Shown here piece by piece: positions 13,201 through 20,967 of a DNA stretch of 61,382 bases. Numbering within the stretch: position 1 is the stretch's first letter; each line of letters begins with the position of its first letter. This stretch comes from Branchiostoma floridae. Taxonomy: Eukaryota > Chordata > Leptocardii > Amphioxiformes > Branchiostomatidae. Location of the stretch: positions 1,149,244-1,210,625 of the forward strand of contig NC_049993.1 of NCBI RefSeq assembly GCF_000003815.2, read 5' to 3'. The position numbers and the translations under genes were made by a program. The notes below the pieces were generated by a model. That model was not told where the DNA came from, did not search any database, and was given only the letters and a program-made list of their open reading frames with translations.

Positions 13201-16200
13201 AAGTGGACATTTGGAATTGGAAGCCTCAAAGGTGCTGTTACTGTAAACAGTAGAAGGAAGAGCAAAGTCAATGCCAACATTCTTTGTTCTACTTGGAGAT
13301 GATAGACATCTGACGAGGACAGAATGATTTCCCTGTTAGTCAGTAATGGTAACAGTAGCAGCATGCTGCGTTAGCTCAGAAGCAGCACCAACAAATTTTG
13401 TATGACAGACCAAATATTGCTGACTGAATAGGGCTCAAAATACCACCTGCATATGCAGGTTAGTGCAGGTAAAATTGGAGCTGTGCAGGTATTTCTGGTG
13501 TCTACCTGCACCTAACCTGCACTGGTGCATGTACTAGGTTTTATACATAAATGTCCTATGATGCAGGTATGTATGGATTGTATATAAAGTATAAAAGAAA
13601 AAATAGCAATGGCTCCTGAACAATTTTAGTATGATCCATACTTCCTAAATTCAGAATGGTGCAGGTAACATTTGTCAGGTGCAGGTAATTTTCAATGTCA
13701 CCTGCACCAGTGCAGGTATGCAGAAAAAATTATTTTGAGCCCTGCTGAATTTTCAGCAATTTGGGTGCCAAAGGCAGCCCTAGGGTGGCATGCTGGGCTG
13801 GAAAGATGTTGAAATTTTGACTGTAGCTTAAATCCCATTTCCTGCATTTTGAGGGGGGAACTTTTGCTGGTGGACTAGGATGATTTTCATGACATGTCTT
13901 ATTAGTCTTATTAGTGAAATACACAAGGGTTTTAGAGCTTGACAACACCAGCAACTCCCCCCAGCAAGATATTTTTGTGTGGCAGTGCTGTTGCTTCTGA
14001 TTCGTTCCTTTTTATTGACCTTTCAACAAGACAATCCAATGGTAAACCTACATGTAACTTGTAAGCAACCAAGCTGATCAGTATAGTAGGTGCAGCAAAG
14101 TTTGACAGTCCAGTATGGCATGTCATCTTCTTGTATACAATCATCCTGTGATAACATTGCAGGATTGTACACAAGAGTACACTCACAAATCTGTGTAGTA
14201 AATATGACATGAAGAAAATTGGGTGGCCACTAGAAACGAGATCATTCATGCATGGGAAAAATCGTCTTTAGTTTTAGGCCACCAAAACTGGTTTCACTGT
14301 TAGTCAATATGACTGTTTAATGCTTTCACTTCAACCTAACAGCACTAAAATTTTGGATTTGTATGAATCTAGGTGTGTTTTGAGATGGTGCATAGACTGA
14401 CAATGTTCAATTGGGCCCTGTTCACTCATGGTGGGATATCTGTTCAGTTCAGAGCTTGAGCAAGACTTCACTGAACTTGATCTGGTCAGGAAAACACTTG
14501 ATTCAACTAAAAACAGATCACCTCTGGTGCTAAGTGAATGAGTCATCTGAAATGTAGATGCAGTCAAAGCATTTACTTTAGATTGATAACACTTAGAAAG
14601 TAATTATCATTGAAATGGAGCTTGCCCTTGTGTGAACAATCAATTTAGCTTTCTTTAAGTTTAAAAGAAAAAAAAAACACTTTCCAATAAAGTGGCTTCA
14701 TGTTTTTATGTTTGCTCTGAAATTGCTCTTATTTCATGAGAATATGCAAATACTATAGCACTGGTATTGTCACAGGACTATTTAACTGTTGTCAGTCTAG
14801 TCATGTGACATATTCACAAGTCTTAGTACAATGTCAGTGCTATAGTATTTGCATGTCCTCTCGATATACGAGCAATTTCAAAGTGAACTCAAAAACATGA
14901 AACCACTTCACTGGAAGGGGCAAGTTCTCTTAGTACTACAATGAATGAATGAATGTAAGTAAGCTAAATCAAATGTTCACACTCAGGGCTAGCAGCATTT
15001 CAATCATAAGTTGATTCAATGCAAGCCCTGAAATGAGTGGATCTTACTAAGTGGGAACAAACCCTTTTCATCAGTACATTTCCAATTTGATTTAACTGCC
15101 ATTTGAAGAACAGCACATCTAACAGTTGAGAATGAAAAGTTTTGTGAGTGAGTGGAACAAGTAACGTAATATTTCTCATTTTAGTACAGCCACTATTTCT
15201 TTGAAAAGACGTTATCTTATTACACTTTTAACACAAGACGCATTGACGCAAGAAAACAAAATCCAAGTTTTATGTATGTTTGTCATTATGTGAATTGTCA
15301 GCATAATCCCCCCCCCCCCCACACACACACACACTCACATGTGCACCATCATCCTTGTGTTTATAGATGTAACCATGTTGTTATGTTCTGCTTCAGAAGA
15401 TGGAGATACATGGAGTATGAAGAAGCAAGAAGAAAGCGCTTCCGCAGAGAATATTATGGCCCAGGTTCCATTATGTTTTGTTGTTGTTTCTTACTGTACA
15501 CAATGTTTTGCTAAGTAGAATGTAAGATGTGAAGTGAGAGTAAGTAATTTTAGAGCAACTTTTTAGAGTACTCATTGTAGTATTTTTAAAGTTCTCATTG
15601 CAGTATACATTATACAACTTTTTAAACAATACAGGAGAGATAGCACCCTCCCACACAGGGTTGACTATCGCCCCTGCCATTTCAGGTACAGAAAACGGGT
15701 ATGAGGGGCGTGGCTTCTAACCAACTGTCAGCCCATCAGAGAAATGCCTTTTTGTTGACCAAAGGTACCATATAAGGCGACTCATTAATATTCAATAGCA
15801 AGATAACAGTACCGGCTTAATGCTTCACAGTTCTTTCAGCATCCGGACTTCTTTATCTGGAACCAAATTTAAGATTTGTCGGTTCTGTGAGTATAGGGTA
15901 ACCACAGCATCACCATATACCGACCTAGTAGCATGCATTAAAAACATTATCATCACGCAAAAATAAACAGATCTCTGTGCACGCCGTGCCGTACGCTGTT
16001 TGTTCAAAGCTTGCAATCCGGTCGCTGATTGGCCCGCCTCAAATCAGACAAGCTCATTAATATTCATAACAAGGCGCCCCAAATACCCGTTTACTGTGGC
16101 TGAAATGGCAGGGGTGATATCGTAAGGCATTGCCGCGATAGTCAACCCTGTGTGGAAGGGTGGAGAGATAGTTGCCTTGTGTTTCATGTGTCACCCTCAA

Positions 16201-19200
16201 AACATCTTATCCTCAGTGTAAGAGGTAAAGTGAACAAGCCAAATTTGTCCAAGTCTGGAACAACTTTGTGGGACTGAAGTTTCAATAAAGTGCTGTTTGC
16301 CCATGAGTTATCTATGGAACACCTAAGGCGTGGGATTGTGAAACACATGACAATTTACCATGATCCTACTTGTCATGACACATGACCAGGGTTGTAGCCA
16401 GTGCCTGTCCTTCTGTCCTTTGAAGGAATTTGTCAGCTGGGACGGAAACAAATTTTGCCCATTCCGTCCTCTGGTAAGGACAAAAATCAATATGTTAAGA
16501 ATAAAAAAAAACAGATGCCATTGAACAGTTTGGTCTACCAGCAAACTTTACACCTTAAATTGCTGGAAATAGCTTTTCAAAGGGTCTAGATTTCAAAATT
16601 TTCTGGGAGACCATGCCCCCCGGACCCTTCTGGGAACCTCAAAGGGCCTTTGGCACTCAATAGAATTTCGAGGGGATGGAAAATGATTTCAGGCTAGCTA
16701 CAACCCTGCACATGACATTCTGTGTCTAGTTCTCTGTACATATGCGGAAATACAAATTGCTGAAGATAAAATTATAGTTGAGAAGGTAAACCTTCATTTT
16801 TAGTATTACCCAACATGGTAAATGGTTAGACTGAATTAAGAAATTCAGAAGAAATAGAGAAAAACATGACAGACTTTAATTGTACTTGCATCAGCAAGCG
16901 GTTTAGTGTGTTAACTCTAACATTTTGGCTCAGAACTAAATGCTTTTATTTGACCACATTCTTTTTGCAGGTTTGACCATTGACTGATATCATTTTGGTT
17001 CCAGTGTTAGCTGGTAGAGGGGATAAGTTTATTGATGTTCTGATTTTGTCTACAGGGTACAAGGATCACCGTGGTAGGCCAGAAGACAGGTCAGTAACTC
17101 ATGCCAATAAGCAGTTACTCAAGCAACTGGATAGGACTTTGGAAACACGTACAGTCAGATGCTTCAGACAGTTATCCGGTGGTTTTTGTCAGTGACACTA
17201 TCCAGTTGCTTGAGTAACTGCTTTTTGGTGTATCTTATGACCTGGATGTCTAACCTTCATCAATGTAGGCCAGTATTGTAAATGCATTTAAGTTCGCGGG
17301 GATTTTTCCGGTAGCGGGAAAAGGGACTTTTCGCGGTGGATTTAACTTGGCGGTAAAACCATAGACTGCAGTCTAATACCATAATAGAAAAATGTTCGTG
17401 GTGGTTTCAAGTTCGCGGTGAAGTGGTCACCGCGAAAACCGCGAACATTAATCCACCACGAACATTTCTGCATTTACAGTAATTCGTCTTATGCTATGGT
17501 CACAGTTGGAAAAAGGGGCCCGGCTGGTAGTTTATGGGCTTGTTGACTTGGGGACTATTTTTGGACATGGCCAGCGGCCAGGCCCCCAAATTTCTTTAAC
17601 TCAAAGTTAAGATTAACCTAGGACTTTGCGACAAAAATATGCCGTAAACTAATAGTGAAAACACAAGAGAGGTATCCCATATCTGTCAGCCCACCAGGAC
17701 AAGTTTGTGGCTTCAGAGCCTGACTGGAGCTTGACCGGTGCAAATGTGACCGTATCATAAGGTTAACTTGCCCTCGAGGCCTCGTTATCACATTGTGTTT
17801 ACATATTAGTAAGACTGATGATTAAGTTATATATGGAGTGACTTGTTAATACAACAGTATCACTTACATGTGCAACACAATGTCCAACTTACAAACAACA
17901 TTGACACCATTTCCTGAATATTCCAAACCTATACCTAAATTTCATGGAATACTGGTATAGACAGAGTTACAATTTTTTAATGTCATATGAAGATGTAGCA
18001 TGTTGTCAAGTGGTTGAAAACGCATGAAATGTAATTTTTAACGAGCTCATCGATCATTTCTAGGCCTCGGTTTCATGGTATGCGGCGGGAGGCCATGCTG
18101 AATGGGGTGAGTCATTGTTATCTTCATGGTTCAAAAAGTACAAATTATTAAGGCGCCCCTAAACATCAGGTACAGGACCTGTTACAGGAATCACTGACAG
18201 AGGTTAAGGTACAGTTCTAGACCTGTATCTCTATCTAAGCATTTTGACAAATCAACATGCTCTTCAATGATGACAGAAACAAGTCAACTGTTCACAAATA
18301 GCGAAGGGAACTCTACATATCACATGACTCGACATGAAACTCATAATTCATATGGAATTGACTTCGTGTCTTGCAGGTTATGACTTAAAGTGCATGAAGA
18401 CAGTTTCTCAACTGAAATGTTGTGCTAACCAGAACCTTGTTGTGTTGTTTCAGTCCTACCCAGACTACATGCATGAGATGTACCCACCTTCCAGACCACC
18501 CCCCATGGCAATGCCACCCTACCCTGGCCCTGTGAGTACTGCAAATTCTTTTAAGTTTCCAGAGATTTAATTTCATGGTGGGGAGGAAATGAGTTTTGTG
18601 GTGGTTTTGAGTTTCTTGAAGAATATGTGTTTAAAGTAGTGGAGAGGAGGTGGGGAGTATGTTTGCGCGATGGTCACCTAGAAAGTGCGAACACAAAACC
18701 ACCATAAACATGTCTGCAATTTTACAGTAATCCAGCCACAAGTTAGTGTCCATGATGCTGAATAAATCAATATTCCATGGTTGAGTAAGTATTGAAGAAT
18801 CAACTCCAGAAGGAAGTGTGGTTCTGTAATATTGCATTGAATCTTAACTTTGGACCTCATACTTGTTTGAGTATGTGCATGTGGCATACATGGTGAGTGT
18901 ACATGTCCAACTCCATTGTAGAGTAAGAATGTTGGAGGAGTTGTCCTGGCCATGTTTATGTTTTGCTGACTTGATTGTTGTCCTTCCACGTTCCAGCCCC
19001 CACACCAGCACCCAATAGATCCCCAGTTCGGAGGCTATCCTCACGCCACCCTCCACCACGACAGACGTGTTCAGGACTATGCAGGGCCACATAGAGAAGA
19101 CAGAGGCTACAAAGAGAAGAGAATGGTAATCGCATTATTCTTTGGTTCTTTCTTTTCACTTGCTGTCCCAAAAGTGTTCTGAGAAGAAATGTTAACTGTC

Positions 19201-20867
19201 CCAAAGTGAGCTTGAACTGTCTAAGACTTTTTTTGCCCAAGATGGCATGACCTTTCACTAACAGCAGAAAATATGTTTAACAAACTTGTCTTTGGAACAC
19301 AGACAGAACTTAGAAGAAAATGTAAGGAAAGGAGTCATAGGTTTTCTCCAGAATGATACCTTTAGAAAAGATTGGTTGACATGTTTTGGCTTGCATTGGC
19401 CACACGTGTCTCTGACATGGGATTTTTGTTAATTTCCCAAATTGTGCCCAAGCACACTTTTAGTTGTCAATCTTAATTTGGTAAAGTATACTTTCTAAAA
19501 GTATGCCGTGTAGTCAATGAACTATTGCAGTGAATGTAAATGTTATAGATGGCCAGTGTTGAAGACACTAGTACTGGGCAAGGTTGTTTAGGTGGATAAC
19601 TGATTGAGAACTGGAAGCCGTACTGAGTAGTAGAAAATGTTGAAAATCTGCTACATCCACAGCTATGTTGAACCAACATGTCTTGTTTCCCTCCCCTACA
19701 GTATGACTCCCACTCCCATGCTGTTGTCTATGATCTACAGCTACATGTCTTGTTTCCCTCCCCTACAGTATGACTCCCACTCCCATGCTGTTGTCTATGA
19801 TCTACAGCTACATGTCTTGTTTCCCTCCCCATACAGTATGACTCCCACTCCCATGCTGTTGTCTATGATCTACAGCTACATGTCTTGTTTCCCTCCCCAT
19901 ACAGTATGACTCCCACTCCCATGCTGTTGTCTATGATCTACAGCTACATGTCTTGTTTCCCTCCCCATACAGTATGACTCCCACTCCCATGCTGTTGTCT
20001 ATGATCTACAGCTACATGTCTTGTTTCCCTCCCCATACAGTATGACTCCCACTCCCATGCTGTTGTCTATGATCTACAGCTACATGTCTTGTTTCCCTCC
20101 CCTACAGTATGACTCCCACTCCCATGCTGTTGTCTATGATCTACAGCTACATGTCTTGTTTCCCTCCCCCTGCAGTATGACTCCCACTCCCATGCTGTTG
20201 TCTATGATCTACAGCTACATGTCTTGTTTCCCTCCCCTTGCAGTATGACTCCCACTCCCATGCTGTTGTCTATGATCTACAGCTACATGTCTTGTTTCCC
20301 TCCCCTACAGTATGACTCCCACTCCCATGCTGTTGCCTATGATCTACAGCTACATGTCTTGTTTCCCTCCCCCTACAGTATGACTCCCACTCCCATGCTG
20401 TTGTCTATGATCTACAGCTACATGTCTTGTTTCCCTCCCCTACAGTATGACTCCCACTCCCATGCTGTTGCCTATGATCTACAGCTACATGTCTTGTTTC
20501 CCTCCCCCTACAGTATGACTCCCACTCCCATGCTGTTGTCTATGATCTACAGCTACATGTCTTGTTTCCCTCCCCCTACAGTATGACTCCCACTCCCATG
20601 CTGTTGTCTATGATCTACAGCTACATGTCTTGTTTCCCTCCCCCTGCAGTATGACTCCCACTCCCATGCTGTTGTCTATGATCTACAGCTACATGTCTTG
20701 TTTCCCTCCCCTACAGTATGACTCCCACTCCCATGCTGTTGTCTATGATCTACAGCTACATGTCTTGTTTCCCTCCCCTACAGTATGACTCCCACTCCCA
20801 TGCTGTTGCCTGCGATGAGTTTCTCCGTCGAACATCGCGCAGCAGCCGTAGTCGCAGCCAGCGTTTC
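723..20867 (+). CDS. YTHDC1: YTHDC1, nuclear m6A-reader YTH-domain protein (partial at both ends)
   Basis: Nineteen coding exons join in one frame: 723-839, 2463-2849, 3416-3561, 4152-4200, 4878-5159, 5427-5534, 6021-6077, 6572-6666, 7318-7371, 8455-8509, 9186-9303, 10107-10191, 10928-11100, 15397-15464, 17056-17089, 18064-18106, 18454-18531, 18997-19125 and 20784-20867. All boundaries are GT-AG and all phases match. They give about 720 residues, against 727 for full-length human YTHDC1 as I recall it. Recognisable blocks in order are [23 protein letters not shown], the YTH domain and the C-terminal DEFLRRT. The protein binds N6-methyladenosine in nuclear RNA and affects splicing and export (family knowledge). 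The initiator exon lies upstream of base 1 and the stop lies in the N gap. Identity is very secure; minor exon ends are less so. Confidence 0.95.
3610..3834. mobile_element. Foldback MITE in YTHDC1 intron 3
   Basis: Inverted arms face each other: TAGAAAAATGCTAACA on the left and TGTTAGCATTTTTGTATA on the right, with further pairing of TTCCAACACTGAATTAAACT against AGTTTAATTCAGTGTTGGAA. Both ends are flanked by TA. The element is about 225 bp and has no coding capacity. It lies 49 bp after the exon 3 donor. Confidence 0.75.
4410..4733. mobile_element. hAT-like MITE, family CAGGGYTGGACAAGT, copy 1 (intron 4)
   Basis: The element starts CAGGGCTGGACAAGT and ends CATCCAACCCTG, an imperfect terminal inverted repeat. 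Inside it are several short repeats of CACTTGTCCGATTGGGCAAG type. The flanks share TGTGA, consistent with a degraded target duplication. A second copy lies at 9338-9649 in the same gene. hAT assignment is by the CAGGG terminus only. Confidence 0.6.
4878..5159 (+). CDS. YTHDC1: YTHDC1 exon 5 (Ser/Arg-rich), with an alternative end at 5303
   Basis: The acceptor TTGACAG ends at 4877. The exon reads into DTRSEAS, a hallmark of YTHDC1, and then a Ser-rich stretch with SRSPSPSG and [10 protein letters not shown]. There are two identical donors, AAG|GTAAGT at 5160 and AAG|GTAAGT at 5304, exactly 144 nt apart. The shorter exon ends at 5159. Using the second donor adds 48 residues in the same frame that almost repeat the Ser/Arg module. 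Both forms leave phase 1, so both splice correctly to the exon at 5427. Confidence 0.85.
5027..5365 (+). repeat. YTHDC1: 144-bp in-frame tandem duplication across the RS exon donor
   Basis: The segment coding for [17 protein letters not shown] through SDSAAEG is repeated with a 144-bp period, including the GTAAGT donor. A third, shortened copy starts after the second donor and breaks down near 5365. Each unit also contains CCCACTCCCACAG, which could act as a weak acceptor. The period equals 48 codons, so the frame stays open through both full copies. Confidence 0.9.
5427..6077 (+). CDS. YTHDC1: YTHDC1 exons 6-7 (ISPIVFDR region and nuclear-localisation-like basic segment)
   Basis: Exon 5427-5534 encodes a basic run (RRKRKRK) followed by ISPIVFDR, a block shared with vertebrate YTHDC1, then Ser/Glu-rich sequence. 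Exon 6021-6077 encodes [18 protein letters not shown], matching the short Ser/Lys segment that precedes the YTH domain. Both exons end in phase 1. The basic clusters are candidate nuclear localisation signals; this is an inference from composition. Confidence 0.88.
6572..11100 (+). CDS. YTHDC1: YTHDC1 exons 8-13, YTH domain
   Basis: Exons 6572-6666, 7318-7371, 8455-8509, 9186-9303, 10107-10191 and 10928-11100 form a complete YTH domain. Readable blocks are [93 protein letters not shown] and LFPPDE-like [10 protein letters not shown]. The m6A cage residues known from human YTHDC1 (two Trp and one Leu) are all present: Trp in GVWST, Trp in QWVLP, Leu in KALGG. The SNN motif that contacts the methylated base is also intact. 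The domain therefore looks functional. Exon 13 ends in a basic Arg-rich stretch and leaves phase 2. Confidence 0.96.
6780..7270 (-). mobile_element. Non-LTR retrotransposon (CR1/L2-like) 3' fragment in intron 8
   Basis: Read on the minus strand, bases around 7215-7035 translate without a break into a segment containing [17 protein letters not shown], then [15 protein letters not shown] and DCPLYD. This is the cysteine/histidine block at the C-terminus of many LINE reverse transcriptases (Cx2C...HF...C). A similar block occurs at 35074 on the plus strand. The lower-coordinate part (GAGCTAAGTACAGGTCACA) is shared with 37270-37300 and looks like the 3' UTR of the same family. The rest of the element is absent, so this is a 5'-truncated relic. 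Confidence 0.75.
8004..8357 (+). mobile_element. hAT-like MITE, family CAGGGCTCGAAATAC, copy 1 (intron 9)
   Basis: Ends are CAGGGCTCGAAATAC and GTATTTCGAGCCCTG, a perfect 15-bp terminal inverted repeat. The interior is full of alternating CCTGCA and TGCAGG motifs that allow extensive pairing. The flanks carry TGCATGCA and TGCATGTA, close to an 8-bp target duplication. It ends about 100 bp before exon 8455-8509. Confidence 0.8.
9338..9649. mobile_element. hAT-like MITE, family CAGGGYTGGACAAGT, copy 2 (intron 11)
   Basis: It starts CAGGGTTGGACAAGT and ends ACTTGTCCAACCCAG, in opposite orientation to the copy at 4410-4733. The shared interior includes GCAATGGAATTCTC and CATTGCTTGATGTCATGACAG. 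GTGATG occurs at both flanks, suggesting a target duplication. No open frame. Confidence 0.65.
13429..13744 (+). mobile_element. hAT-like MITE, family CAGGGCTCGAAATAC, copy 2 (intron 13)
   Basis: It begins TAGGGCTCAAAATACC and ends ATTATTTTGAGCCCTG, with the same CCTGCA-rich interior as the copy at 8004. CTGAAT occurs at both flanks, consistent with a short target duplication. Non-coding. Confidence 0.8.
14606..15013. mobile_element. Large foldback element in intron 13
   Basis: The two halves are imperfect inverted copies of about 190 bp around a centre near 14800. Examples are GTGGCTTCATGTTTTTATG with CAAAAACATGAAACCAC, ATGCAAATACTATAGCACTG with CAGTGCTATAGTATTTGCAT, and ATCATTGAAATG with CATTTCAATCAT. 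Weak pairing seems to go further outwards, so the true ends are uncertain. Confidence 0.7.
15397..20867 (+). CDS. YTHDC1: YTHDC1 exons 14-19 (Arg- and Pro-rich C-terminus)
   Basis: Exon 15397-15464 encodes a basic segment ending REYYGPG. Exon 17056-17089 gives [10 protein letters not shown], and 18064-18106 gives [13 protein letters not shown], matching the RRFSGVRRDVFLNG block of vertebrates. Exon 18454-18531 gives [17 protein letters not shown] and 18997-19125 is Pro/His-rich, ending DRGYKEKRM. The last visible exon, 20784-20867, reads [17 protein letters not shown] followed by Arg/Ser, equivalent to the DDFLRRT end of vertebrates. The 100-N gap then removes the rest of the Arg-rich tail and the stop codon. 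Confidence 0.9.
15644..16162. mobile_element. Mutator-like MITE with 9-bp target duplication (intron 14)
   Basis: The element starts CACCCTCCCACACAGGG and ends CCCTGTGTGGAAGGGTG, with terminal inverted repeats of about 70 bp that also contain TTGACTATCG and GCCATTTCAG. GAGAGATAG is present immediately outside both ends (15635-15643 and 16163-16171), a perfect 9-bp target duplication. Long terminal repeats plus a 9-bp duplication point to the Mutator (MULE) superfamily. At 519 bp with no transposase it is non-autonomous. It sits 180 bp after exon 14. Confidence 0.85.
17109..17223. repeat. Perfect 26-bp inverted repeat 20 bp after the exon 15 donor
   Basis: The arms at 17109-17134 and 17198-17223 (core CAGTTACTCAAGCAACTGG) are exact reverse complements separated by 63 bp. 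In pre-mRNA they would form a strong hairpin just downstream of the donor at 17090. The surrounding sequence looks like part of an interspersed repeat. Confidence 0.8.
17274..17481. mobile_element. MITE, TACTGTAAATGCA family, copy 1 (intron 15)
   Basis: Ends are TATTGTAAATGCATTTAAG and TCTGCATTTACAGTA. The interior has paired TTCGCGGT and ACCGCGAA motifs. The family is also seen at 18537-18729 (degraded), 50696-50790 (half copy) and 59992-60206. TA at both ends suggests a TA-type target site. Non-coding. Confidence 0.8.
18537..18729. mobile_element. Degraded TACTGTAAATGCA-family MITE abutting the exon 17 donor
   Basis: It starts TACTGCAAATTC directly after GTGAG, so the sixth donor base (T at 18537) is also the first base of the element. 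It ends CTGCAATTTTACAGTA at 18729. Internal GTGGTGGTTTTGAGTT and AAAACCACCATAAACAT are the diverged arms. It is older than the copies at 17274 and 59992, judging by divergence. Confidence 0.65.
19702..20783 (+). repeat. YTHDC1: Junction minisatellite: 16 copies of the last YTHDC1 acceptor and exon start
   Basis: There are sixteen tandem units of 67 or 68 bp, with the real exon as the seventeenth copy at 20784. Each unit has a full 3' splice site (CTTGTTTCCCTCCCCTACAG, with variants CCATACAG, CCCTGCAG and CCTTGCAG) followed by TATGACTCCCACTCCCATGC, the first bases of the exon. It then departs into GTCTATGATCTACAGCTACATG. Every unit thus offers a polypyrimidine tract and an AG. Splicing into the first copies would give a short tail ending in a stop after about 23 residues; only the final acceptor leads to DEFLRRT. 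Confidence 0.93.
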
Positions 20868-20967
20868 NNNNNNNNNNNNNNNNNNNNNNNNNNNNNNNNN
20901 NNNNNNNNNNNNNNNNNNNNNNNNNNNNNNNNNNNNNNNNNNNNNNNNNNNNNNNNNNNNNNNNNNN
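20868..20967. other. Assembly gap of 100 N
   Basis: Exactly 100 N interrupt the last YTHDC1 exon just after its Arg/Ser-rich start. A round 100 usually means a gap of unknown size. The C-terminal residues and stop codon of YTHDC1 are hidden here, and any frame drawn through the gap is meaningless. Confidence 0.99.

Larger units (their letters stand above)
11101..15396 (+). other. YTHDC1 intron 13 (4.3 kb), including a possible alternative terminal exon
   Basis: This is the largest YTHDC1 intron. It holds a hAT-like MITE (13429-13744), a large foldback (14606-15013) and a C10(AC)n tract at 15307. The segment 11100-12300 is richer in GC than the rest. It includes an acceptor at 11538-11540 followed by a frame open for 40 residues to TAA at 11659-11661, in the phase left by exon 13. 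I could not recognise any protein family in it. Confidence 0.5.

Noticed and set aside
19637-20586. Frames made of repeated YDSHSHAV and MTPTPMLLS peptides
   Set aside because: Read-through of the 67/68-bp junction array; only the exon start in each unit resembles real coding sequence.
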